Shown piece by piece: positions 42,961-52,107 of a stretch of 64,000 nucleotides of DNA. The DNA comes from Mesorhizobium wenxiniae. GTDB lineage: Bacteria > Pseudomonadota > Alphaproteobacteria > Rhizobiales > Rhizobiaceae. Where the stretch lies: the NCBI RefSeq assembly GCF_002284535.1, contig NZ_NPKH01000011.1, positions 1 through 64,000 of the forward strand. The letters run 5' to 3'. Both the position numbers and the translations under genes were made by a program. Within the stretch, counting starts at the first letter, position 1. Every line of letters starts with the position of its first letter. The notes beneath the pieces are model-generated. The model searched no databases and was not told the DNA's origin. It saw only the letters and a program-made list of their open reading frames with translations.

Positions 42961-43065
42961 TTCAGACTAGCCGAAATACAGCGAAACTTTTCAGGGGACC
43001 CGCCCGAGTTGTCGGCCTGCGAGTGATAGGCAGGCCTACAACGACTAATTTTCCCAAGAGAAAAA

Positions 43066-43113
43066 TGGTGGAGCCAATCGGAATCGAACCGACGACCTCT
43101 TGAATGCCATTCA
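43066..43113 (-). tRNA. 3' fragment of tRNA-Ala(GGC), attachment site of the island
   Basis: The minus strand reads from within the anticodon arm (TGAATGGCATTCAAGAGG) through the T arm to TGGCTCCACCA. The 5' half of a tRNA is absent: homology stops at 43113, after which unrelated sequence begins. A 3' tRNA fragment next to a tyrosine integrase gene is the usual left-behind att copy of a genomic island. The flank on the left (CCA side) is the old chromosome; the island is on the right. Confidence 0.85.
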
Positions 43114-43272
43114 TAGGGCCTGACTTTCGTTCTGTTTCCGTTCATTGCACCCTGTTTCCGCAAACCTATTGTTTTCAAGGCAAATCAGCTATCGTGTTTC
43201 CGAGAGTATCGCCGGGTTTCCTTTTTTGTGGTGCCCCGGCGGTGCCCCGAGCCTCAAACCGGGTAAGCGGAA

Positions 43273-44605
43273 ATGTCGGAAGCCGGCAAGACAGTCAAAA
43301 TCACAAAGCGCGTGGTCGATGCCACGAAACCGAACGGCACGGATTTCTACGTCTTCGATAGCGAGCTAATCGGGTTTGGGCTTCGCGTCCGCGCAACGGG
43401 CGGCATATCCTATATCGTGCGCTACGCGCCGGCTCGGGAAAGAATGCCCCGGTCAAGCGGGTGACGATTGCCAAGGTGGGCAAGGTGACGCCCGACCAAG
43501 CCCGCGACGTGGCGAAAGACCTCCTGGCCTCTGTCGTGAAAGGCCAGGACCCTTCGCGGGACAGAGCCGAGGAACGCGGCGCCATCACCTTCGCGAAGCT
43601 GGCCGATGGCTTCCTGCATCATGTCGAAGCGCTCAAGAAAGCGAATACGCATGCGCAATATAAACATATGCTCAACGCCTATGCGGTGCCGCAGTTCGGG
43701 ACGCGCAAGGCTGCGGCAGTCACCCCAAGCGATATAGCCGCCCTGCATCTAAGCCTCAAATCGAAGCCGACGACCGCAAACCGAGTGCGCGACGTGATTA
43801 GCTCGATGTACGGGTGGGCCATAAAGGGCAAGATTCTGCCCAAGATGGAAAACCCCGCCGCAGGCATCGCTAAATATCGAGAGGCCAAACGGGAGCGGTT
43901 TCTGTCGTCGGATGAAATCCTGCGGCTGGGCTCTGCCATCCGCGAAGCTGAAACCGTTGGCATTGCATGGGAGCCTGACCCCGAGAAGCAGACCAAGCAC
44001 GCCCCTAAAGCCGGCAATCGGCTGGTCAAGCTAGATCCTGCATCGGCTGCCGCGCTTCGGCTGTTTATCCTGACCGGTGCCCGGTTGCGGGAAATCCTGC
44101 ATCTGACATGGGACATGGTGGACCTTGAGCGGGGCCTGTTGCTGCTGCCTGACAGCAAGACAGGGCAGAAAACCATCATTCTAAACGCCCCGGCTCAAAT
44201 GGTGCTGGCCGAGCTGCCGCGCATCGATCGTTACGTTATCCCGGGCAAACCTCGAGCCCTAAAGAACGGCAAGATGGAAAGCCGTCCGCGTTCCGACCTC
44301 AAGCGCCCGTGGCAGATGATCCGCAAGCGCGCCGGCCTCGCTGCCCAGGCTGACAATCCCGGCTTAGGGTACGCATCCATGATTTGCGGCACACCCATGC
44401 ATCAATAGGCGTCGGTGCCAATCTTGGACTGCCGATCGTGGGCAAACTTCTAGGCCATGCACAATCGCGCACCACCGAACGCTATGCGCACCTTGAAGCC
44501 GATCCGCTGCGCAAGGCGTCGAACGCGATAGGCAAGCGCATTTCCGAAGCGATGGGCGATGTACAGCCGCCAGCGGCCGAAAACGTTGTGAAACTCAGAG
44601 GATGA
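43273..44605 (+). pseudogene. Tyrosine integrase of the island, twice frameshifted
   Basis: Three frames are needed. 43273 gives the N-terminal DUF4102-like arm (TKRVVDATKPNGTDFYVFD, GFGLRVRATGGISYIVRY). A second frame from near 43424 gives the core-binding and catalytic domains (TFAKLADGFLHHVEAL, LTGARLREILHLTWDMVDLE with the first catalytic Arg). A third frame from about 44373 gives HDLRHTHASIGVGANLG, GKLLGHAQSRTTERYAHL with the catalytic His, Arg and Tyr. Each shift is explained by loss of one C where TAC-CGC would be expected. If real, the island cannot excise by itself. Confidence 0.85.
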
Positions 44606-44755
44606 AAAATTCTCAAATGCCCCAGAACCGGAACACTCAAAAGGTTCAAAAGGTCTGACAGACCCGCAGGGATAGGACGGCCATCCGACAAGCCAAGTCG
44701 CACCTCTTGGTTTCCCTGCGGCCCTACCAGGGTGCATCGCGCGAAAGATGCAGCG

Positions 44756-45684
44756 ATGATCGATGAGCGAATTAAGTTTTGGAGCAACCCGGCGGAGATG
44801 GCCGGGTGATCCGCCAGGATATGTTTTTCTCGCCCGCGCCGTCCACGAAGTCGGCAAGACCGTCTATGGCGAGGAATGGACTTGGGGGCGAGACGGTCGC
44901 GCGCGAACCCTACGGTTTCGAGAAGAAGCCTTTGCTTGGTGGCGGTTTTTTGCGGCTGGAGCAGTCGACCGCCAAGCCCTGGCAGAAGGAAGACATAAAC
45001 ACGCTATTGCGGCGGCACCACCCGGAACTGGGCCGGGAACCGATCAAGTATGGCCCAACAGGGCCGAAGCCACTGACGTTCACCGACGATGAGTGGAATA
45101 TCGGCCTTGAGTTGGCAGAAACAGAAGATGAACGTCTGAATGCCGTGCGCGGGCGCTTTAACGCGGCAGTGGCGCTGATCGTGAATGGGTGCGCAGATGG
45201 TTCGCTTGTCTCATTCCTGCGGCCGCGCCCCGGGGGTGGCATGAGCGCGCCCTTGTCGACAGACAAGTGGTGGTCAGAGCAGATTGGCACCCGGCTCTAC
45301 TGGTGCCAGATGGATCCCAGCGAGCCTTTCGGTCGCGGCGTTGGCGGAGATGCATATCAGTATATCTACATCAGCCGGAACAGCCTGGACCACTTCAAAC
45401 AAAAGCTCGCAGGCAAGATGGAGAAAGCCGAGCCAGAACCAGAAGCCGCACCCGCGCTTGTCACGCCCTTACCCACTGAAAACAGTGGAGGAACAGTGGC
45501 CAAGAAGACCAGTTCGCAGCGAGAAGCGATTGATCGTGCTGTTAAAGAATTGTGGGATGGTCAACCTCCCCAAGGTCTCACTGTTGAAAGGCGAGATGAA
45601 AGGATCCAGCAGTTCGCCAAGACACATGAGCTGTCCGTGCCCAGCTCTCGCACAATAAGGCGGCATTTCCAGTCCGGTCATTAG
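44756..45684 (+). pseudogene. Island protein of unknown function, two single-base insertions at its 5' end
   Basis: The N-terminus reads MIDERIKFWSNPAE in one frame, then PGDPPGYVFLARAVHEVGK in the next, then GGETVAREPYGFEKK and on to the stop in a third. Removing one A near 44805 and one T near 44883 gives a continuous protein of about 310 residues. The C-terminal part has a basic HTH-like end (ERIQQFAKTHELSVPSSRTI). Not recognised beyond similarity to proteins found near integrases in rhizobial islands. An intact shorter ORF from 44779 is open, so expression of a truncated form is possible. Confidence 0.5.
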
Positions 45685-45818
45685 CGGCCAATTTCAGACA
45701 CATATGCACATGTCCCCGCTTGGCCTTCGCTGTCCACACCTGTCCCTGCCCGTATAGCGCAATCGCGTTCATTTTCATCGTGTTAGCCGCTCTTGCGCGG
45801 CGTTTCACGGAGAAAGAA

Positions 45819-46031
45819 ATGAACGCCTCTAACACCCAAGAGGCCCGCAGGCTCCGCACCGACGGTGCGGCGCTTCATGTCGGGCTCTCAGTGTCCACCC
45901 TCGAAAAACTCAGACTGACCGGCGACGGCCCCGAATATATCAAGCTCGGCCGCACGGTGGTCTACAGCACAACCGACCTTGACGCATGGATGGAAGGCAA
46001 CCGCCGCAAGTCCACTTCTGTGGCCGCGTGA
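45819..46031 (+). CDS. Excisionase/AlpA-type HTH protein
   Basis: 70 aa. ALHVGLSVSTLEKLRLTGDG followed by KLGRTVVYSTTDLDAWM is the winged HTH_17 pattern of excisionases and AlpA regulators. CACGGAGAAAGAA precedes ATG 45819. Close to the integrase, it is a likely recombination directionality factor or a regulator of the island. Confidence 0.8.
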   Translation: MNASNTQEARRLRTDGAALHVGLSVSTLEKLRLTGDGPEYIKLGRTVVYSTTDLDAWMEGNRRKSTSVAA

Positions 46032-46040
46032 GGTGCAGAG

Positions 46041-46253
46041 ATGACCATACACGACAAAGCCGCCAGCCTGGCAGGGCTCGGCGGCTCGGTAGATAGGCAA
46101 GCTGTAGCGGCTACTTTCTACCCCAACGCCTCGAAAACGGCAATTGAAATCGACGATGGTACTTATGCCATAGCCGTCATTGCTAGCCGTTTTGGGGTTC
46201 CAGCGGCAACCGCGTTCGAAGTCTGCCGTTTGGCGGGATTGGGGGTTCGATGA
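46041..46253 (+). CDS. Small island protein, unknown function
   Basis: 70 aa. GSVDRQAVAATFYPNASKTA and VIASRFGVPAATAFEVCRLA suggest a helical protein, perhaps DNA-binding, but nothing specific. It is ten bases after the excisionase-like gene and overlaps the next gene by four bases (ATGA), so it belongs to the same transcript. Confidence 0.55.
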   Translation: MTIHDKAASLAGLGGSVDRQAVAATFYPNASKTAIEIDDGTYAIAVIASRFGVPAATAFEVCRLAGLGVR

Positions 46254-46780
46254 TGCCTGCCCGTCCCCAACTTCCAGCCCTCACTGCCGAACGCGCAAGG
46301 GCTCTGCTGATCTACAATCCGGAAACCGGCGCGCTGAATTGGCGCGTCGCCCGCCACGGGACGTTCAGCGGTGCGCTAGCCGGCACGCGGACGAGTGAAG
46401 GCTACACTCAGGTTGAGATCGACTACCGGCTCTACAAAGCTCACCGCGTTATCTGGCTGATCATGACTGGCAAGTGGCCGACCCATCGAGTCGACCATAA
46501 GAACGGTATGCGCGCGGATAACCGATGGAAGAATCTGCGAGAGGCGACACCGCTCCAGAACGCTCGCAACCGCCGCCCGGGCAAGCGAAACAGCAGCGGA
46601 AGGATCGGCGTTACTCAGACCGCCGGTGGTCGTTGGCAAGCCTTCATCGGCGTCGACCTACAAAACCACGTACTTGGGACGTTTGGCACCTTCGACGAAG
46701 CGTCGGCGGCGCGCGCGGCGGCAGAACAGCATCACTATGGAGAGTTTTCTGCCGTGGCAGACAGGAGCGGTGCAACATGA
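46250..46780 (+). CDS. HNH endonuclease with AP2-like DNA-binding domain
   Basis: 176 aa. The HNH region is YKAHRVIWLIMTGKWP, HRVDHKNGMRADNRWKNLRE with the Asn and His positions of phage homing-type HNH enzymes. The C-terminal half, SSGRIGVTQTAGGRWQAFIG and GTFGTFDEASAARAAAE, is the AP2 fold. Such genes are common freeloaders in phages. It overlaps both neighbours by four bases. Confidence 0.85.
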   Translation: MMPARPQLPALTAERARALLIYNPETGALNWRVARHGTFSGALAGTRTSEGYTQVEIDYRLYKAHRVIWLIMTGKWPTHRVDHKNGMRADNRWKNLREATPLQNARNRRPGKRNSSGRIGVTQTAGGRWQAFIGVDLQNHVLGTFGTFDEASAARAAAEQHHYGEFSAVADRSGAT

Positions 46781-47238
46781 GCCGCGAATTCTCGAAAATC
46801 AGTCCGAAAGTTTGGCGATCAAAGCGTTTTCGGGCGCTGCCGGTCGACGACGCCCGCTACCTGCTCATGTTTTTATTGTCCAGCGAGCACCAGACCAGCG
46901 CGGGATGCTTCAGAATGCCCGACGCCTATGCCGCTGCTGATCTCGGGTGGCCAATCGAGCGGATGGATGAGGCTCGAAAACACCTGATCGAGGGAGGCTT
47001 GATCGCCTTCGACTCCACCACCGACGAGTACTTTGTCATTGGTTGGTTCGGTCACAACAAGCCAATGAACGCCAGCCATCAGAAATCTATCGTTCGCGTG
47101 GTTTCAGATATCGAAAGCGATGCCGTGCGCGAAATTGCTGAAGCTGAACTGCAACCGGCCCTGATCCCAAGCTCTGTGGAAATGCTGAATGGCTCAAGGC
47201 TTGGGAACTCGCCCTACATGACCAGGAGAGCTTCATGA
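46777..47238 (+). CDS. Phage replication-type protein (N-terminal domain)
   Basis: 153 aa. SREFSKISPKVWRSKRFRAL, DDARYLLMFLLSSEHQTSAG and EARKHLIEGGLIAFDSTTDE match the N-terminal winged-helix part of phage replication initiators seen in rhizobial prophages; this is moderate recognition. AGGAGCGG precedes the ATG, and it starts inside the HNH stop (ATGA). The protein is short for an initiator, and the next frame may carry the rest after a frame change. Confidence 0.55.
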   Translation: MSREFSKISPKVWRSKRFRALPVDDARYLLMFLLSSEHQTSAGCFRMPDAYAAADLGWPIERMDEARKHLIEGGLIAFDSTTDEYFVIGWFGHNKPMNASHQKSIVRVVSDIESDAVREIAEAELQPALIPSSVEMLNGSRLGNSPYMTRRAS

Positions 47239-47477
47239 CGGCACACCGTATGGACACTGTGTCGAGACACTGTCGACATAAGGAGACTGAGACGGAGACA
47301 GTTACACGAGACGGAGAAGAGACTGGAACCGAGAATTCTACAGAAAAGAAGACTTTTACTAAGGCCGTCAAAATCGCGAACGAAGGCGTTCCCTCATCGC
47401 CGGCAAGGGGCTTTGGAGAAAAGAAAGAGCCCCAATCACGAAGTGCTAGGACGCTTCACGGAGGCGGCCATGGATAA
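47235..47477 (+). CDS. Small charged island protein
   Basis: 80 aa. Starts inside the previous stop (ATGA). It is rich in Thr, Glu and Arg (HKETETETVTRDGEETGTEN), low-complexity, with no domain. It may be the linker region of the replication-type protein put out of frame, or a separate small product. Confidence 0.4.
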   Translation: MTAHRMDTVSRHCRHKETETETVTRDGEETGTENSTEKKTFTKAVKIANEGVPSSPARGFGEKKEPQSRSARTLHGGGHG

Positions 47478-47700
47478 GTTAAAGCCGCTCACCCTTCAGC
47501 AAGCAGCCGGACTCGCTGGCGTTTCACCGGACACGGTCGCGAGGTGGTGCAAGCGTTATGGGATCGGGAAGCAGCTTCACAACAAGGCGCCGTGGCGTGT
47601 TGATCCGGCCGGTGTGGCTATCGTCGCGGCCGGAGATGCCGAGGCGCTCGAAGCCTATAGATCGAACCGCGCTCGGGCCTCTGCAACGAAAAGTTCATAA
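47470..47700 (+). CDS. HTH DNA-binding protein, island regulator
   Basis: 76 aa from ATG 47470, with ACGGAGG upstream. LTLQQAAGLAGVSPDTVARW followed by CKRYGIGKQL is a MerR/HTH_17-like helix-turn-helix, and APWRVDPAGVAIVAAGD resembles the wing. It is probably a small transcription regulator. It overlaps the previous gene by eight bases. Confidence 0.65.
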   Translation: MDKLKPLTLQQAAGLAGVSPDTVARWCKRYGIGKQLHNKAPWRVDPAGVAIVAAGDAEALEAYRSNRARASATKSS

Positions 47701-47737
47701 CCAAGAATCCACCATCATTCTCACGGAGAATCATTCA

Positions 47738-48490
47738 ATGGCCGAAACGTCAATCGAATGGACTGACGCGACGTGGAACCCTGTGGCGGGCTGCACGATC
47801 CTGACGGCAGGCTGCACGAATTGCTATGCGATGCGCATGGCGGCTCGTCTCGAAGCCATGGGCGTGGAGAAATACCGGGGCCTCACTCGCAAGACTGGCG
47901 GCCGGGCAAAATGGACCGGCAAGGTCGTGACCGACCTGAAGTCGCTGGCAATACCGGCCACGTGGTCGAAACCGCGCCGGGTTTTCGTCAACTCAATGTC
48001 CGATTTGTTCCACATCGACGTGCCAGCCGATTTCATCCGCCAAGTCTGGACTGTGATGAAAGACACGCCCCGGCACACGTACCAAATTCTGACGAAGCGG
48101 CCAGAGGTCATGGCCGAAGTGCTCACGCGCGGCGATTTCCCGATCCTTCCCAACGTTTGGCTTGGAACCAGTGTCGAGGACAGCCGCGTGCTCGATCGTC
48201 TGGATGACTTGCGCCGGGTGCCGGCAGCGATCCGGTTCGTTTCGCTTGAGCCACTGATCGGTTCGGTTGCCGGCGCTAACCTGAAGGATATCCACTGGGC
48301 GATCGTCGGTGGCGAGTCGGGGCCTGGTGCTCGTCATATGGATCCGCGTTGGGTCGACGAGATCGAGACAATGTGCCGGCGCAGCGGAACGGCCTTCTTC
48401 TTCAAGCAGTGGGGCGGTCGGAACAAGAAGGCCGCAGGGCGGACGCTCAACGGTCGAACCTACGACGAGATGCCGGCGGCCTCGATCTAG
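47738..48490 (+). CDS. Three-Cys-motif protein, phage Gp37/Gp68 (DUF5131) family
   Basis: 250 aa. It has SIEWTDATWNPVAGCTILTA then GCTNCYAMRMAARLE, giving C19, C26 and C29 in a C-x6-C-x2-C arrangement. Later blocks are TKRPEVMAEVL, NVWLGTSVEDSRVLDRLDDL, SLEPLIGSV, WAIVGGESGPGARHMD and FFFKQWGG. This radical-SAM-like family is usually found beside TcmP, its three-Cys-motif partner; that partner is 7 kb away here at 55413-56270. CACGGAGAA precedes the ATG. The biochemical role of the pair is not established. Confidence 0.85.
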   Translation: MAETSIEWTDATWNPVAGCTILTAGCTNCYAMRMAARLEAMGVEKYRGLTRKTGGRAKWTGKVVTDLKSLAIPATWSKPRRVFVNSMSDLFHIDVPADFIRQVWTVMKDTPRHTYQILTKRPEVMAEVLTRGDFPILPNVWLGTSVEDSRVLDRLDDLRRVPAAIRFVSLEPLIGSVAGANLKDIHWAIVGGESGPGARHMDPRWVDEIETMCRRSGTAFFFKQWGGRNKKAAGRTLNGRTYDEMPAASI

Positions 48491-48729
48491 TGGTGAAATC
48501 CTGACGCTTGGTACCGTTTGTGAAAAGCGGAAATGGGTGATTTCGTGCCGTTCGATTGCCGACTGGAAACGACCAACACTTTCACAAAAGCGGTCATCCA
48601 CCGCCAGTTCTCGAATGACCGCAGTTGGGCCGGAAGCGGAAGGGCTGTCTTTGGGGTGGTGACGCCGATAGCAGACGCTAGATTTGTAGCGTCTACCGGT
48701 CGTTACGAACGATTGTCTAGTCGCGGCGT
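48491..48729. other. Intergenic stretch, no supported gene
   Basis: About 240 bases at the tail ends of two convergent genes. It resembles degenerate, repeat-like noncoding DNA; no product or terminator was assigned. Confidence 0.3.
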
Positions 48730-51078
48730 TCAGCGACCATGACACTTCTTATATCTCAGCCCGCTCTGACATGGACAGGGATCGTTGCGCCGGGGCTCGC
48801 GCCCGACCCGGGGCATTTTCGGTGCTTGAGCGACCGGAGACTGTGCGTTCGCCTTTGCACGCTCTTTCATCCGCTCTACATCATCAAAAATGTGGGCATT
48901 GTCGTCGGTGCGCGAGGAAGGTCTGGTGACCTCAAAGGTATACGCCGTTTTATAGGTGCCGCCAGCAGTAGCTTCGACCATGATCCCGGTCGTGTCAGCG
49001 GTGGGTGTGAGAAATGCTGCAGCGCTGGCTTTGTCGTGGACTCTTTGCCAGTCGATCTTATCGCCTGAACTCTGCAGCCAGATAAAGAAGGGTTTGTCAC
49101 TTCCGTAAAGGAAGTAGCGGGCGGGGTGCTGGTTCAGCGACTTGCGGAGGTCGACGAGCATTGACGCTAGGTCGTTCCGACCTTCCCCACCAAGATCCCT
49201 AATGTAACTTTCGGCCAAAAGCCAACCGGGAGCCCGTGTGGCATTAAGTGCCCGGAGAACCTTCAAGACGTCGTCGGGGAAGGCTTGAGCCGGGAAAGGT
49301 TTGACTTCCCAGTTTTCGCCCTCGAAACTCCGGTCAACATCGTAGCTCATGCCATCCCAGACGACCAGATTCGCTTTGCCATCCTTCAACTGGTCGGCCA
49401 AGTCCTGGTCGAAGCGGTTCTTCTTCAGATAGGCGCCAAGGTGATCGACTTCGTCGAAGAGATGAGCGCCGCGCAGACCCGCGACGGCCTGTCGGACTTC
49501 CATATAGTGGGCAAACTCCCCGGGCGTAGGCAGCAGTCGCTTGAGCACGAACAGGTCATCGATGGAAAGTGACACGAAGGCATGTTTCCCGAGCAGCGGC
49601 TCGACCTGCGGCAGCTCCTTGCAAAAAGTCGAAAACGGCGAGAACGATTCGACCGTCAAGCCAATCGGCACCATCACGCGGTAGTCCGCACGCAGGACAC
49701 GCGCGCACTCGACGTACTTGCCGTCGACAAGATGGTAAAGTGGTACTTCGTCCGCCGAGTTCAGATAGTTGAAGAAGCGCTCGCACTGCTTGTAGGCCTT
49801 GATCACCAGGTCCTGCACCGATTGGGCGTGCCGACCGAAGTCGAGCGCTGGAGACGCGATGGTCGCGGCCGCCCCGGCCTTTGCCTCAACGAGAAACAGC
49901 ACATCTTCAATCAGGATTAGCGTGTCGTTTTCCGACCATTGTTTGCTTGCCGGATCCTTGTAGTAGACCTCTTGAAGAACCTTAGCGCCCGGCAGCTGGG
50001 CGTTCAGGATGTCGGCGAAGGCGGCTTCGCTCATCATCTTCTGCCGCTCGTTGAAAGCCGCCTTATAATCAGGCTTACGCTGCAGCAGATTGAACAGCAG
50101 CGCACGATATCCTGCGTCGCGAGTGAAGCACGGGTCGACCGCGTAGTAGTCGGAGCCGAGCTGGATAAGGGGCTTCTTACGCGCGGGCAGCGTCCGGTAC
50201 GGAGTGCCCGCATGGTCTCCGGGCGCGAAGAACTCCTTCTCTTCTCCGCGCTGGTACGCGAGATCCGCCAGTAGAACAGATGGGAGATTGGTGTGACGGC
50301 TTACGTTGGCAACGCCACCCCTGAACATGTCATCAATCGCCAGCCCGGCGGCCTTTGCCTGTTCCGCGTTGTCCGCCGCCCAAGCCTCCATGACCTCTTC
50401 CAGAGGCTTATCTTCCGCCCGGGCGAAGATCTGTACCGCCTCGAACTGGTTCATCATTTCCATGATGGCGTCGGCATGGCCAGAGCGCGTGGCATCGGTC
50501 ATGGCTTGAAACCCGATCGCGATGTCTTCGGCACCGACGCCGTAAACCTCTTTCAGCACATCGTCGTGCGGCGCGAGCACGTAGCGGTAAAATTCGCCCT
50601 CCAGAACCTGATAGCGGTTCCCGCGAAGCAATACCCAGGTGGATTTTGCGCGGTATTCAATGTCGGCCGTGTCAGGGCCGAAAGCGCCGTCCTTCGTGTC
50701 AGCCGATGTGGCCATAGCGTAGAACATGGCCTGTTGCTGCAGCTCACGACCAAGCTCAAAGAGTTCTGCGCACTTCGCTTCGTCAAAATCGACTTTCTCA
50801 GGGGCCGGGTCGGACGCAAGAACCGCGTGCACATACTCCAGCAGGAACTGGTTCTCGGTGATGACGTCGTCACGGCCGGCCGCTTCGCGTTCTTTCGCAG
50901 TAATGTCCTGTTCCGACATGGCCTTCATCACGCGCTGGGCATAAATGTAGCCGAGCAAGTCATGAGGTGGCATGGCAACAATCAGCGCGCGCATGCGCGC
51001 GGCTGTCGTTTCCATGTCTCTCAGCAGCGAGGATGCGGCCTCCTTGCGCTTCTGCTCGGCTGCCTCATCTGATGGCAT
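48730..51078 (-). CDS. Large SEC-C protein with a PD-(D/E)XK-like nuclease motif
   Basis: 782 aa, family not recognised. Around residue 385 the sequence ENDTLILIEDVLFLVEAKAG gives D385 and E398-A-K400, spaced like the catalytic residues of PD-(D/E)XK nucleases. The extreme C-terminus, RRNDPCPCQSGLRYKKCHGR, is a SEC-C zinc motif (C768, C770, C779, H780). The N-terminal 380 residues are helical. SEC-C tails on large accessory-genome proteins are often linked to nucleic-acid-handling or defence roles; that is inference. It lies between the split three-Cys pair. No signal peptide is seen. Confidence 0.75.
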   Translation of the reverse strand: MPSDEAAEQKRKEAASSLLRDMETTAARMRALIVAMPPHDLLGYIYAQRVMKAMSEQDITAKEREAAGRDDVITENQFLLEYVHAVLASDPAPEKVDFDEAKCAELFELGRELQQQAMFYAMATSADTKDGAFGPDTADIEYRAKSTWVLLRGNRYQVLEGEFYRYVLAPHDDVLKEVYGVGAEDIAIGFQAMTDATRSGHADAIMEMMNQFEAVQIFARAEDKPLEEVMEAWAADNAEQAKAAGLAIDDMFRGGVANVSRHTNLPSVLLADLAYQRGEEKEFFAPGDHAGTPYRTLPARKKPLIQLGSDYYAVDPCFTRDAGYRALLFNLLQRKPDYKAAFNERQKMMSEAAFADILNAQLPGAKVLQEVYYKDPASKQWSENDTLILIEDVLFLVEAKAGAAATIASPALDFGRHAQSVQDLVIKAYKQCERFFNYLNSADEVPLYHLVDGKYVECARVLRADYRVMVPIGLTVESFSPFSTFCKELPQVEPLLGKHAFVSLSIDDLFVLKRLLPTPGEFAHYMEVRQAVAGLRGAHLFDEVDHLGAYLKKNRFDQDLADQLKDGKANLVVWDGMSYDVDRSFEGENWEVKPFPAQAFPDDVLKVLRALNATRAPGWLLAESYIRDLGGEGRNDLASMLVDLRKSLNQHPARYFLYGSDKPFFIWLQSSGDKIDWQRVHDKASAAAFLTPTADTTGIMVEATAGGTYKTAYTFEVTRPSSRTDDNAHIFDDVERMKERAKANAQSPVAQAPKMPRVGREPRRNDPCPCQSGLRYKKCHGR

Positions 51079-51237
51079 TATAGTTCCCCTAGTTTCACTC
51101 TAGCTCAGGACTTTGCTTAGGGCAGCAGTGCCAATCCGGCCGCTTTCGGGAGGTGACGGGCCAAAACCAAATGACCGACCTGCGTCGCATTGCAGCTGCG
51201 GCCTCGCCCGCGGAGGTGAGGCCGCTCTCGTTGTTAG

Positions 51238-51870
51238 TCAGACCTCTGTTGCTTCAGCCAGCGTCAGGGCGTCTTCTACGTCAACGCCGAGATACCGGAC
51301 CGTATTCTCGATCTTGGTGTGCCCAAGCAGGATTTGAACGGCACGAAGATTGCCCGTCGCTTTGTAGATGATCGATGCCTTCGTGCGTCGGAGCGAGTGG
51401 GTACCGTATTCCTCTCGGCGCAGGCCAATCGCTGAAACCCACTCATCGACCAGGCGAGCGTATTGCCTCGTGCTCAAATGGCGGTTCCCGTCTACGCGAC
51501 TGGGGAACGCGAAGTCATCCACCGTCCCTCCGCGTCGCTGAAGCCATGCCAATAAGCTCGCCCGGGCATCCGACGTAATTTCGAACTGGACCGGTCGTCC
51601 TGTTTTCTGCTGGATCACCATCGACCGCGTTCGGATTTCCGGACCGGCCACAAGCGTGCCGATCTTCGTCTTCACCAAGTCGCATCCGCGCAACTTACTA
51701 TCAATGGCGAGGTCGAACAAAGCTCGGTCTCGCATACGGCCTTCGCGATCAAGAAAGAAACGGATCGCCCAAATCTGCCGAGGCTTCAGAGCACGCTTGG
51801 CACCGACTCGTTTGCCGGCATTCCACGCCGGTCTGCCTCTAGCTGCAGGGTCATACTGCGAAGTTCCCAT
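51238..51870 (-). CDS. Short tyrosine recombinase (catalytic domain)
   Basis: 210 aa. The catalytic set is visible: Arg in DSKLRGCDLV, His and Arg in GTHSLRRTKASII, the LLGHTKIENTVRYLG block with His/Arg-like position and Tyr. It lacks an N-terminal core-binding domain, as in a widespread alphaproteobacterial group of about 200-residue integrases. It is the second recombinase of the island and may have brought the cargo between 48.7 and 55.1 kb. It is downstream, tail-first, of nothing obvious. Confidence 0.8.
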   Translation of the reverse strand: MGTSQYDPAARGRPAWNAGKRVGAKRALKPRQIWAIRFFLDREGRMRDRALFDLAIDSKLRGCDLVKTKIGTLVAGPEIRTRSMVIQQKTGRPVQFEITSDARASLLAWLQRRGGTVDDFAFPSRVDGNRHLSTRQYARLVDEWVSAIGLRREEYGTHSLRRTKASIIYKATGNLRAVQILLGHTKIENTVRYLGVDVEDALTLAEATEV

Positions 51871-52107
51871 GCTCGTTCTCCTGTGGCCAAAATTGGCCTT
51901 CGGAGAAACGGCGGTCGGGCCGAAAGCTGCTTCAAGGCTCGGAATGTCACAAGCGGACCTTCAGGCGCGCTGTGTGCATAGACGTGAACTGACCCGTTGC
52001 TGAGATCGAAGTTTGAAGAACCTAGGTCTGCTCTGCGCCGATCGCGACCACCAATTGGCAAGTTCGGTGTGGGCTTCACTTGATCGTGACAGTGCCCCTC
52101 GAATGCC
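51871..52107. other. Intergenic stretch between the recombinase and the secreted-protein pair
   Basis: About 240 bases. It probably contains the recombinase promoter. No gene supported. Confidence 0.3.

Noticed and set aside
43066..43113. A complete tRNA-Ala gene
   Set aside because: Only the anticodon arm part, T arm and acceptor 3' strand are present; no D arm or 5' acceptor strand follows.
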